From Bacillus sp. EB600 (GTDB taxonomy: Bacteria; Bacillota; Bacilli; Bacillales; Cytobacillaceae): DNA of 34,895 nucleotides. Positions 8,666-16,556 of the stretch are shown here, one piece after another. The translations under genes were made by a program, and so were the position numbers. The notes below the pieces were generated by a model. It did not search any database and was not told where the DNA came from. It saw only the letters and a list, made by a program, of their open reading frames with translations. Numbering within the stretch: the first letter of the stretch is position 1; every line of letters begins with the position of its first letter. The stretch covers positions 1 to 34,895 of the forward strand of contig NZ_JAEVLT010000044.1 in NCBI RefSeq assembly GCF_024494385.1. Reading direction: 5' to 3'.

Positions 8666-9161
8666 CTAGGCTAGATCTTTGAAGGCCGATTTGCTTTTCA
8701 AAAGTGCGTAAATCCAATGTAAGAGTATATTCACAAATGCTATCACAGAAACTTTATAGAGCTCGTTAATTATCATAAAACTCTCGTAATCTCTTGTTAC
8801 AAGGGATGATTTCATCTGTCGTTTTCTTTTGCGATAATCACGAATGTCGTATTGAACGGCCATATACTAGGCGTGTCGTAGGTTACTGGAACCTCTTTTG
8901 ATAATCCGGTTTACCGTGCCTTTGAATTTTCTGATTCAAAAATACTTGGATCAATTCCAGCAAATGCAACTAGTTGCTTAGGGTGATTAAACCGATCAAT
9001 CTCTCCAATTTTAGAAATGATCGTTGTTGCAATCTTTTCACCGATACCAGGGATAGATTGGATAATATATTCTTCAATACTTTTTGCTTAGCATCTATCT
9101 TATCCTCAAGCCTAGATAGATGTTTTTTGTATTCCAGAAGCAAGTTATTATACATTTCCAT
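8666..9161 (-). pseudogene. IS110-family transposase, C-terminal remnant
   Basis: Minus-strand pieces in different frames match the C-terminal part of IS110-type transposases in the right order. First comes KHLSRLEDKIDAKQK (about 9105-9130), then the region for IPGIGEKIATTIISKI and FNHPKQLVAFAGIDPSI (about 8940-9060, shifted frame). Last comes VIAFVNILLHWIYALLKSKS, ending FKDLA at 8666. The N-terminal RuvC-like DEDD part is absent and at least two frameshifts interrupt the rest. It is an inactive element. No terminal repeats were found, as is usual for IS110. Confidence 0.75.
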
Positions 9162-9544
9162 GCTTAGAATAAGACTATAAGGTTTCTAAAATGGGTTTTG
9201 ACCAGCGGCAGCTATCAGTTTTTACTGCCTGTCTGTTTGCCCATTTCTACGAACGGGTATTTTAAGTTCAAAAACAGCCGTTTTAACGTCGTAAAACTTG
9301 AAAATATTTTTGAACGTTCTCATCAATACACATTACGAACGTATTATAGTAGAAATGGTTATTGGTGGCTAAGTGGTGGCAAAATTCTGCCTTCTGCCAC
9401 CAATATTTCCGTTTGCCCACAATTTCTCGGAAACCGGGAAGCAGGGGAAGTTGTAATTATTCCAGCAGGAAATCCAATTATTTAAAACAGTAGAGATCAA
9501 TTGGTTAGTCATATAACAGATATCTTAGATAATAAATTAATCCG
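9162..9544. other. Region with a decayed frame and a 9-bp inverted repeat
   Basis: A plus-strand frame from 9198 to 9485 encodes 95 residues ending EVVIIPAGNPII. After its TAA the same frame continues NSRDQLVSHITDILDNKLIR to a second stop at about 9546, which looks like the tail of a gene broken by a stop. I do not recognise it and see no good ribosome binding site. Inside it, ATTGGTGGC and GCCACCAAT form a 9-bp inverted repeat around a 26-base loop near 9360-9403. Confidence 0.35.
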
Positions 9545-10297
9545 TTAAGGAGTAGGACATGGCACCATAGGTGGAAATATGGTTGGACATTGTGGCGGGA
9601 ACGTAAGCGCCGGGCACACGAACGGTAATTCCGGACGTGGAGCACAGAATTCTGCGGTGATTTCAAGTTTTACTAATGCTTCCATCTGAATACTTTGGCA
9701 CATATTGATTGATACATCTAGCTGTTGGAACGTTAATGTTCCAGGTGTAGGACAAGGGTGGCAAATTAAATTTGCATCACATTCGAAATCTGTAATTTCA
9801 CATTGTAAGAATGTTCCTGGAGGTGCACAAAGGAAGAATTTTTCCGCTACTGCAAAAGGAATTGGTCTAGTTTGGCAAACTATTCCCTGAGGGCTTGTAA
9901 CGCAAACAACAACAAAGCCTTTTTTTAATACTTTTACTTTTTGTAAGGTTACAGTTTCTCCGGTTGGTAGAGTAAAAGTTCCATTTGCGCGTCCTTCTGG
10001 CTGTGTAATTTCAGTACAAAGGATCGATCCAGGTGCAAGTGGGTCAACTGGATTTCCATCCTCATCTGAAACAAAACAATCAACAGTAAAGGAATTGCCT
10101 AGAGTGCCACAAGGTTCAGTTCCACACGGAGATGGAGATAAACAATTTTCAGGGCAATCAAAGAATAGAGTTGTTCCTAAGTCGCTGGCATTAAAGGAGA
10201 TAAGGGGAACATCTGATTGGCGAGTAACCCAATCATACACTTTGTTAACTTTTATGCAAAGAGTTTCTTGCCCACCATTCACTGATTTTAATTCCAT
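9545..10297 (-). CDS. Cys-rich spore coat-like protein
   Basis: The 250-residue product contains 19 cysteines and ends in a Pro-rich tail (FPPQCPTIFPPMVPCPTP). Its N-terminus has CIKVNKVYDWVTRQ near residues 14-27, a signature I associate with Bacillus spore coat or exosporium proteins. Much of the middle is predicted beta (GTFTLPTGETVTLQKVKVL, GFVVVCVTSPQG). There is no signal peptide, as expected for proteins made in the mother cell and assembled on the forespore. The ATG follows a GAGGATGG-like site. It faces away from another Cys-rich gene across a 328-base region. The coat role is inferred from composition and motif. Confidence 0.6.
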   Translation of the reverse strand: MELKSVNGGQETLCIKVNKVYDWVTRQSDVPLISFNASDLGTTLFFDCPENCLSPSPCGTEPCGTLGNSFTVDCFVSDEDGNPVDPLAPGSILCTEITQPEGRANGTFTLPTGETVTLQKVKVLKKGFVVVCVTSPQGIVCQTRPIPFAVAEKFFLCAPPGTFLQCEITDFECDANLICHPCPTPGTLTFQQLDVSINMCQSIQMEALVKLEITAEFCAPRPELPFVCPALTFPPQCPTIFPPMVPCPTP

Positions 10298-10459
10298 GAA
10301 TAAATACCATCCTCTTTTTTTTAATAGGTTATATATTTTAAACCTACAGCAGGATATGCATTTATCCTTTCATTGTGCCTATCTAAAATGTGCCCATGTA
10401 TTTTGCAGCAACACTTAATTTTGTTAAAAAATAGATAATTTTACTATGGCTGATGTTAC

Positions 10460-10484
10460 ATGACATAAATGCGACTTATGTCAT
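10460..10484. promoter_or_regulatory. Inverted repeat in the divergent promoter region
   Basis: ATGACATAA at 10460-10468 is perfectly complemented by TTATGTCAT at 10476-10484, with a 7-base spacer. It lies between the two divergent Cys-rich genes and could be an operator for a dimeric regulator. The CATAATCTA at 10500-10508 resembles a sigma-K -10 element (CATAnnnTA) for the rightward gene, but no good -35 is visible at the right distance. Confidence 0.4.
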
Positions 10485-10625
10485 TTTTAACATTGGTTTC
10501 ATAATCTACATTTACATAAAAATAAATTTTTTTTTAATTGTACAAACCTATTATCCACACACTATATATTTTTTCAAATAATTTAGTAAAGAAAAAAATA
10601 AATTTATGAAAAGGATGGGTAATTA

Positions 10626-11339
10626 ATGACAAACTTCCCAAGAAAGATGCCAAATGCTTGCGTACCTAGACAGACAAAACAGGCACCTAAAACATGTCAG
10701 ACTTGTGGATGTAACGTCTCGGCTTGCAATTGTAAATTTCAAGCTCCTGTACGAGTAACTGCACCATTAAACAGCAATTGTACTTTAGTAAATTCTGTTG
10801 TGTGCTCAAAGGATGTCCAAAAGGTTGCAGAACTTACACTACCTATTACTGCGTTTGCTGGTTTAGTCCTTGCTGATATTGTTTCAATAAACGTTGTACC
10901 AAATTTAGCTGGAATTACTGCCAATGCTCGAATTATTAAGGACAAAGTCGTTAACATCGGCTTGATTCCTGTAACTATTACTATAACAGTAACAACACCA
11001 GGTGTAACAATTGCTCCTCTTACAACGACTATCCCATTTCAGGCGGAAACTGATTGCCCGGGAGCTTGCCCGGAGGATACGTTAGTGGAAACTCCTCTGC
11101 AAGTAGAAGGAATATTTGTTCAACCAGGGGTGCCAATTGTTACCGGCCCACTCGTAGGTGCTCTTGTCACAGGTATTTTATTCAAAATTATACTCCGTAC
11201 TACAATTACTGTTGTTCGACCACTTCTTGTAGATGAACACGGTAATTTTTGTGATGTAACGGACCGTTGTATAACAACGGGCACCCCTGCAACTATCACT
11301 CTTCCAACACCTCCAACTACTGGATTATTAGGAGGATGA
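10626..11339 (+). CDS. Cys-rich spore surface-like protein
   Basis: The ATG follows AAAAGGATGGG. The 237-residue product has 12 cysteines, six in the first 36 residues (PKTCQTCGCNVSACNCKF), which could bind metal or form crosslinks. The rest is beta-rich and made of Val, Ile and Thr (VNIGLIPVTITITVTTPGV), with a second hydrophobic stretch LVGALVTGILFKIILRTTITVV and a Gly-rich end. A partly similar pattern, repeated IIKDKVVNIGLIPV-type strands, occurs in SPOCS/DUF3794 spore proteins, but I cannot assign it firmly. It is divergent from the Cys-rich gene at 9545. A spore-surface function is inferred. Confidence 0.6.
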   Translation: MTNFPRKMPNACVPRQTKQAPKTCQTCGCNVSACNCKFQAPVRVTAPLNSNCTLVNSVVCSKDVQKVAELTLPITAFAGLVLADIVSINVVPNLAGITANARIIKDKVVNIGLIPVTITITVTTPGVTIAPLTTTIPFQAETDCPGACPEDTLVETPLQVEGIFVQPGVPIVTGPLVGALVTGILFKIILRTTITVVRPLLVDEHGNFCDVTDRCITTGTPATITLPTPPTTGLLGG

Positions 11340-12230
11340 GCAGGAGGAGCGTAACTTCTGCTTCTTAATATGTTATTGGCCACCCCTCCCAAGATTTTAA
11401 GGGTGTTAAATGATTTTTAACTTCGTTTTTTTTAGGATTTTCCTCAAGGGTAACCTTTAATTAGGCAAATAAGCTAATAAAAAGGAAAATAATTAGGCTG
11501 TTCCTATCCAATTCACGCAGTGCTTATGTTAGTCATACAAAAGAGATATGGAAATAAATACAGCTGAAAACGCATATTAAACAAACAAAGTTTTATTGTA
11601 TAAATACTCAGTTAAATTTCTACCGTTTATGAGAGCTATTCTGGAAAATAGCGGTTGGAAACAAAATGTAGATAATTAAAAGGTGCAAACTATATCTTTA
11701 AAGAATTTCATTTTGTACAACTAGCATACTAGACAAGTGAAACGTATCTTGCAACTCATTTTACAGAAAGGCAATTAACTGCTGAGTTGCCTTTCTATTT
11801 GACCACATTGTGCCAACATAACAAATATAATGGTAATTGTTCATTTTAATTTTTGATTTAAAAAGCGGACAAACTTTGGTATATTAGGATCGTTTTTTTT
11901 CGTAGTTCTTCATATTTTATCACGGATAAAAGAAGGTAATTAATAGGTTAGAAGTGTTCGGAATTTTGTAAATGTTCCGGTTAAAACTTTTTACTGTTTT
12001 ATATGTAAATCATTTCAGACCTTATTTATTATACTATCCTTTGCTGCGGCCAAAAACGATTGACTATTAATCCTGTTTGCTAATGATTTATTATAGGATA
12101 CATACCATACACCACGGGAGCACAAAAATGCCTTTCCATGTCGCAATCAAATCAGGGATGCATGTCCGCCCCTAAAAAATAGACATAATCCCATAAAATT
12201 TTGCTTTCTGTTGCAAAACAGGTTTTCAGT
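11340..12230. other. Long intergenic region without recognisable genes
   Basis: About 890 bases separate the coat-like gene from the rhamnose operon. A weak hairpin (CACCC/GGGTG, 11382-11408) may end the coat-like gene. Frames are short. A 15-codon ATG frame at 12128 (MPFHVAIKSGMHVRP) has GGGAG in front but may be chance. One strong hairpin is listed separately. Confidence 0.4.
11765..11800 (+). terminator. Perfect 10-bp hairpin, terminator-like
   Basis: AGAAAGGCAA and TTGCCTTTCT pair perfectly around a 12-base loop and are followed by ATTTG. No gene of adequate length precedes it on either strand within 400 bases, so it may end a short untranslated RNA or be left from a lost gene. Confidence 0.45.
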
Positions 12231-12239
12231 CATAAAGTA
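12231..12239 (+). promoter_or_regulatory. Candidate sigma-K -10 element upstream of rmlA
   Basis: CATAAAGTA matches the CATAnnnTA pattern of mother-cell sigma-K promoters and lies 64 bases in front of the proposed rmlA start. An AC at 12219 is only about 11 bases upstream, shorter than the usual spacing of 16-17, so the match is partial. B. subtilis sps genes are expressed in the mother cell, which agrees with this idea. Confidence 0.3.
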
Positions 12240-12302
12240 TAAAGGAAATCGAAATCACTAAAGTGCAAAAGGTAAAATAACTTAAAGGTGGGATTTCATC
12301 AA

Positions 12303-13043
12303 GTGAAAGGGGTTATACTTGCTGGCGGTACTGGCTCTCGTCTGAAACCATTTACAAACTATGTGAATAAGCATCTTTTACCGGTAGGTCCATATCCAAT
12401 GATTTATTGGCCAATCCTAAAATTAAGAGAGGCAGATATACATGATATTTTAATTATTACGAATAAACGTCATTTGAGTTCGTTTATTGAATTATTAGGG
12501 AAGGGTGAAAAATTGAATGTGTCCATACATTATAAAATACAAAAAAATGAGGGGGGAGGGATTGCAGATGCTTTAAAAAATTCCGAAAATTTTCTAGGTA
12601 GTGGAAAGTTCATTGTCATACTGGGTGATAATATTTTTCAAGATTCATTGACGAATTATGTAAAAGCATACAAACAACAAGAAGAAGGGGCTAGAGTATT
12701 ACTAAAAGAGGTATCAGACCCGAGTAGATACGGTGTTCCCAAAATAGATCAGGTAAAAAATTCGATCCTTTCTATTATTGAAAAGCCACAAAATCCGCCT
12801 TCAACCTATTGTGTAACGGGAATTTATATGTACGATCATCATGTGTTTCATTTTATAAAAGGCATACAGCCCTCATCCCGGGATGAATTAGAAATAACGG
12901 ATGTTAATAATGTATACATTGGGAAAGGCCAACTTGAATATGATATTTTGAAAGGCTGGTGGATTGATGCCGGAACCCATAAATCGCTTTTTCGAGCGAA
13001 TCAATTTGTATACGGTAATTCTTTTAAGGAGGAAACTAGATGA
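12303..13043 (+). CDS. spsI: Glucose-1-phosphate thymidylyltransferase (SpsI/RmlA-like)
   Basis: This enzyme joins glucose-1-phosphate and dTTP to dTDP-glucose, the first step to dTDP-L-rhamnose. The nucleotide-binding motif GVILAGGTGSRLKPFT starts at residue 3 and HLLPVGPYPMIYWPI follows. LGDNIFQDSL carries the metal-binding Asp, and IIEKPQNPPS plus GWWIDAGTH close the sugar site. I choose the GTG at 12303, which gives 246 residues starting MKGVILAGG and leaves AAAGGTGGG at correct distance. The in-frame GTG at 12288 lies inside that ribosome binding site. The length equals B. subtilis SpsI, which is shorter than housekeeping RmlA. It overlaps the next gene by 4 bases (ATGA). Confidence 0.9.
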   Translation: MKGVILAGGTGSRLKPFTNYVNKHLLPVGPYPMIYWPILKLREADIHDILIITNKRHLSSFIELLGKGEKLNVSIHYKIQKNEGGGIADALKNSENFLGSGKFIVILGDNIFQDSLTNYVKAYKQQEEGARVLLKEVSDPSRYGVPKIDQVKNSILSIIEKPQNPPSTYCVTGIYMYDHHVFHFIKGIQPSSRDELEITDVNNVYIGKGQLEYDILKGWWIDAGTHKSLFRANQFVYGNSFKEETR

Positions 13044-14008
13044 GTAAACACCTCCTTGTGACAGGCGGGGCAGGATTTATTGGGGCAAATTTCATCTCCC
13101 AATTATTAAAACATTCTAATTATTATATTACGAATGTAGATGCATTCACCTATGCAGGAAAGATAGAAAACATTTGTGAGTTCGAGAATTCAGATCGATA
13201 TCGATTCATCAAATGTGACATTGCAAATAGTACGGAGTTATCGATTGCTTTTGATCAAAAATATGAGGCAATTATTAACTTTGCCGCAGAATCTCATGTA
13301 GATAGAAGTATTTATGATGCGTTGCCATTCATTCAAACAAATGTTTACGGTACTTTTAATCTTTTACAAATGGTAGTAGCAGGAAAGGCAAATAAGATGA
13401 TTCAAATCTCAACGGATGAAGTGTACGGCTCACTGAAACCAACTGATCCGCCATTTACTGAAGAAACTGCTCTTGCCCCGAATAATCCATACTCTGCAAG
13501 TAAAGCATCGGCTGATTTACTTGTAAGATCCTATTATCAAACACACCAACTACCGGTCATCATAACACGCTGCAGTAATAATTATGGACCTAGGCAGCAC
13601 GGAGAAAAGTTTATTCCCAAAATTATTTTGAATGCCCTAAGTAACAAAGAGATTCCTGTATATGGGGATGGTCTGAATATTCGGGATTGGATTTTTGTTA
13701 AAGATCATTGCCGGGCTGTTCAGATGGTTCTTGAAAAAGGGAAAGCTGGTGAAATATACAATATTGGGGGATTTGAAGAAAAGACAAACTTGGAAATAGC
13801 TATGGCAATCTTGATGCAAATGGGAAAGGACTCCCGTTTAATAGCTCATGTTCAAGACCGAAAAGGGCATGATCGCCGGTATGCGGTGGATTCAAGCAAA
13901 ATAAAGAAGACACTGGGATGGAAGCCGATTGTACCACTAAGAGAAGGGGTTCAACAAACAATCAATTGGTATAAACAACGGCACAAACGAGAGAAGGTGG
14001 AAAATTGA
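13040..14008 (+). CDS. spsJ: dTDP-glucose 4,6-dehydratase (SpsJ/RmlB)
   Basis: The 322-residue extended SDR makes dTDP-4-keto-6-deoxyglucose. NAD-binding TGGAGFIGANF is at residues 8-18. The dehydratase signature STDEVYG is at 124-130, with the Asp-Glu pair used for C5-C6 water elimination, and the catalytic YSASK is at 151-155. The substrate loop RCSNNYGPRQHGEKFIP is also present. Length and motifs are complete. The start is an ATG behind AAGGAGGAA and overlaps the end of the rmlA gene. The following gene overlaps it by 4 bases, so the whole operon is translationally coupled. Confidence 0.95.
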   Translation: MSKHLLVTGGAGFIGANFISQLLKHSNYYITNVDAFTYAGKIENICEFENSDRYRFIKCDIANSTELSIAFDQKYEAIINFAAESHVDRSIYDALPFIQTNVYGTFNLLQMVVAGKANKMIQISTDEVYGSLKPTDPPFTEETALAPNNPYSASKASADLLVRSYYQTHQLPVIITRCSNNYGPRQHGEKFIPKIILNALSNKEIPVYGDGLNIRDWIFVKDHCRAVQMVLEKGKAGEIYNIGGFEEKTNLEIAMAILMQMGKDSRLIAHVQDRKGHDRRYAVDSSKIKKTLGWKPIVPLREGVQQTINWYKQRHKREKVEN

Positions 14009-14847
14009 AAATAATGATTACCGGTGGCAATGGTCAACTGGGAAAAGAACTAAGCCGGCAATTAAAAGAATCCCACTCTGTCATAAGTCTAAGCAGAAAA
14101 GAATTAGACATTGCAGAAAATGAAAAAGTCGAAAAAATAATATCGGAAATCAAGCCGGATCTTATTATCCATTCGGCTGCATTTACTGCAGTTGATCAAT
14201 GCGAAACGGAACGTATGAAAGCCTTTGAAGTAAATAGTTTGGGGACTGGCTATCTAGTTATGTCCGCAGGCAGGGTTGGAGCAAAGATCATCTATATTAG
14301 CACGGACTTTGTTTTTGATGGACAGAGACATTCTCCCTATCCTGAGGAGGAAAAGCCAAATCCTCAATCTATCTACGGCTTAAGCAAATGGCTGGGCGAA
14401 CAGTTTGTTCTTCAATCTAGAAATGGAACCATTATCCGGACATCTTGGTTGTACGGTCATGATGGAAAAAATTTTGTAAAAACCATGTTAGACCTGGCAA
14501 AAATGAATAAAGAAATTAAAGTCGTGAATGACCAAATAGGTTCCCCTACGTATGTTAACGATCTCGTTGAAACGATTCTGCATTTAATAAATAAAAAAAC
14601 CGGTATTTATCATGTATCCAATTCAGGGGAATGCTCATGGTTCTCATTTGCAAGAACGATTTTTAAAGAAGCAGGGGCAAATCCTAACTTGGTCAATCCG
14701 ATTACGACTGAGGAATATGGGGCTCTTGCACCACGACCCCGTTATTCGGTTTTGGAGCATCACGCTTTAATGAGAGAGGATGTTAAGCCTCCCAGACATT
14801 GGAAAGATGCCTTACAGGAATATATACGAAAGGAGAGTTATAAATGA
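14005..14847 (+). CDS. spsK: dTDP-4-dehydrorhamnose reductase (SpsK/RmlD)
   Basis: The 280-residue SDR reduces dTDP-4-keto-rhamnose to dTDP-L-rhamnose. GGNGQLGKEL spans residues 7-16, with the expected STD at 99-101 and the catalytic YGLSK at 124-128. VVNDQIGSPTYVNDL is the typical RmlD substrate loop. The TTG at 14005 overlaps the end of rmlB and the gene ends in an ATGA overlap with rmlC. Its last 260 bases are repeated at 21738-22001, where they are frameshifted. Confidence 0.95.
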   Translation: MKIMITGGNGQLGKELSRQLKESHSVISLSRKELDIAENEKVEKIISEIKPDLIIHSAAFTAVDQCETERMKAFEVNSLGTGYLVMSAGRVGAKIIYISTDFVFDGQRHSPYPEEEKPNPQSIYGLSKWLGEQFVLQSRNGTIIRTSWLYGHDGKNFVKTMLDLAKMNKEIKVVNDQIGSPTYVNDLVETILHLINKKTGIYHVSNSGECSWFSFARTIFKEAGANPNLVNPITTEEYGALAPRPRYSVLEHHALMREDVKPPRHWKDALQEYIRKESYK

Positions 14848-15302
14848 TTGAAGGAGTGAGATTAAAACGACTTACAAAACATTGTGATGATCGCGGCTTT
14901 TTTGCAGAACTTGTTCGTGACGATGAACCTGAACTATTTGCAAGATTTGGTCAGGCCTCATGGTCGATGAGCTATCCAGGTGTTATTAAGGCGTTCCATT
15001 ATCACGAAAAACAAGATGATCTATGGTTTTTTCCTTCCTGCAATGCACAAGTTGTACTTTATGATCTAAGGGAGGATTCGTCCACCAATGGGGAAACGGA
15101 TGTGTATTATTTGGGTGAGGAAAATCCGGTTATGCTCCTTATTCCAAAAGGAGTCGCGCATGGTTACCGTGTACTTGGCCAAAAGCCAGCGACGATCATT
15201 TACTTTACAACGGAATCTTATAACAGAGATCATCCTGATGAAAAACGAATCCGCTGGGACGATTCTTTGATAAATTTTAATTGGGAGACTGAGAACCGTT
15301 AG
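14844..15302 (+). CDS. spsL: dTDP-4-dehydrorhamnose 3,5-epimerase (SpsL/RmlC-like)
   Basis: This 152-residue cupin-type epimerase is shorter than classical RmlC (about 180 residues) but matches the SpsL type. Conserved blocks are DDRGFFAEL at 15-23, the GVIKAFHYHEKQDDLWFF core at 46-63 with the catalytic-site His, PKGVAHGY at 101-108 and the C-terminal PDEKRIRWDD at 131-140. It converts dTDP-4-keto-6-deoxyglucose to the rhamnose configuration. The order rmlA-rmlB-rmlD-rmlC with overlapping ends is the same as spsIJKL of B. subtilis. A near-identical but damaged second copy is found at 21998. Confidence 0.9.
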   Translation: MIEGVRLKRLTKHCDDRGFFAELVRDDEPELFARFGQASWSMSYPGVIKAFHYHEKQDDLWFFPSCNAQVVLYDLREDSSTNGETDVYYLGEENPVMLLIPKGVAHGYRVLGQKPATIIYFTTESYNRDHPDEKRIRWDDSLINFNWETENR

Positions 15303-15343
15303 TTATTTTGTTTTGCAGAACTATGTTATATAGGTTTTAACTT

Positions 15344-15845
15344 TTAATACAGAAGAATTTGTTCCGCACATTTTTCGAGGGAAAACTTATCGGTTTCCAC
15401 AATAATTTCTGGTTTTTCCGGTTCTTCATAAGGATCATCTATACCGGTAAATCCTTGAATTTCCCATTTCGTGCTTTCTTATAAAGTCCTTTTTGGTCTC
15501 ATTTTCCCAAACTTTGAGGTCACACTTTACATATACTTCTATGAATTCACCGTTTTCAAGCAAATTTCTTACCCTCCTCCGGTCTGTTTTATAAGGAGAA
15601 ATAAAAGATGTTAAGGTAACGGTTCCGGCATCAACAAACATTTTTGAAACTTCTCTGATTCTCCTTATATTTTCTTTTCTGTCTGCTTTAGAAAAACCAA
15701 GATCTTCATTTAAGCCAAACCGAACGTTATCTCCGTCCAAGCGATAGGTTTTTACTCCTTGCTTAAACATTGTTTCTTCAATTTTTGCAGCTAAAGTTGA
15801 TTTTCCAGAACCCGATAGACCGGTAGTCCAGTATTTCTTCAAATT
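15344..15845 (-). pseudogene. cysC: Adenylylsulfate kinase (CysC), truncated and frameshifted copy 1
   Basis: The minus strand encodes the P-loop TGLSGSGKSTLAAKIEE, then YRLDGDNVRFGLNEDLGFSKADR, SFISPYKTDRRRVRNLL and FIEVYVKCDL, all hallmarks of APS kinase. That enzyme makes PAPS from APS and ATP. Two faults are visible. The 5' end, normally about 30 codons ahead of the P-loop, is replaced by unrelated sequence. The frame also shifts near 15480-15500, with the true C-terminus (IQGFTGIDDPYEEPEKPEII to EQILLY) continuing in other frames down to 15344. It is opposite in direction to the rhamnose operon, tail to tail with rmlC. Confidence 0.85.
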
Positions 15846-16188
15846 GTTCCTTGATCCTTGAACCATATCGAGGACTCACATCCAAATTCATGACCTTTAA
15901 CAACCCTTTATCTCCACCAATATGATAAGCCCTAAGATAATCCGCACTCTTTTGGTGAATCCTCCATTGCCAGGATAAATATCGTGATAACCGCTTATGG
16001 TATTTTTGTTTCGTCGGGTGGTATTCAAGTGTCTTCAATGCCAGCATCCCACTGCTCTTTTGGGAACCGAAGAGGAAGTTAGAAAGCAATTCCCCTGGAC
16101 GAATGCTACATTCATAAATGCCAATCGGATCTTCTCCACGGTAGGCCACCGTTACGCTATCCACTACAAACAAGGGATTGAATTGCAC
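15846..16188 (-). pseudogene. Unidentified gene fragment fused to the cysC remnant
   Basis: A GTG-initiated minus-strand frame encodes about 115 residues including YHKRLSRYLSWQWRIHQKSA and VSPRYGSRIKEQFEEIL, then runs out of frame into cysC sequence. The basic helical part with an Arg/Trp-rich block resembles a DNA-binding or replication-type helix-turn-helix protein, but I cannot name it. No ribosome binding site is evident upstream and the C-terminus is lost at the junction near 15845. It is the trace of a recombination event that removed the cysC start. Confidence 0.45.
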
Positions 16189-16540
16189 TCGTCCAAATTC
16201 CTCAAAATTCTTAGTACAACTGTATTATAGGTTTTGTGATAAAAAAGGTATTTGTACTGGTAAGATCAGACCCGCCTTTTTTGTGAGGCGAATTAAGTCT
16301 CTTTTTTGTTTACTTGAACCATTTATCAAGTCTAATAAAAGAAAACGATATTTGGAGCAATTCTGTTCGTTTTTAATAGAACAGGCAATAAAAAACCGCT
16401 ATATTTTTTATTCTCGGTAGCATGTTTGTACAAGCATTCTCCACCTTTTTGGAATAATTTACAATAATCCCGCATGCAAAAGAAGGGAGCAAAAATATAA
16501 TCACAGGCTAACAGTTTGGAGGGATTCCTATTTAAAAAAA
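16189..16540. other. Intergenic region
   Basis: About 350 bases precede the Mur ligase gene. A GCCTTTTTTGTGAGGC hairpin (about 16274-16290) could terminate transcription on either strand. The promoter of the downstream gene must lie here, but no convincing consensus was seen. Frames are short and look accidental. Confidence 0.35.
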
Positions 16541-16556
16541 CTTAGGAGGGACATCT

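Larger units (their letters stand above)
14583..15845 (+). repeat. Direct repeat copy 1 (rmlD end, rmlC, cysC part)
   Basis: This stretch reappears in the same orientation at 21738-22745 with scattered substitutions. It covers the rmlD 3' end, all of rmlC and most of an antisense cysC. Copy 1 keeps 251 bases (15431-15681) that are deleted in copy 2. The proximal edge lies within the rmlD codons for HLINKKTGIYHV and the distal edge within the P-loop region of cysC. Confidence 0.9.

Noticed and set aside
16178..16420. Plus-strand frame of 80 codons
   Set aside because: Composition and lack of a ribosome binding site suggest chance in an intergenic region.
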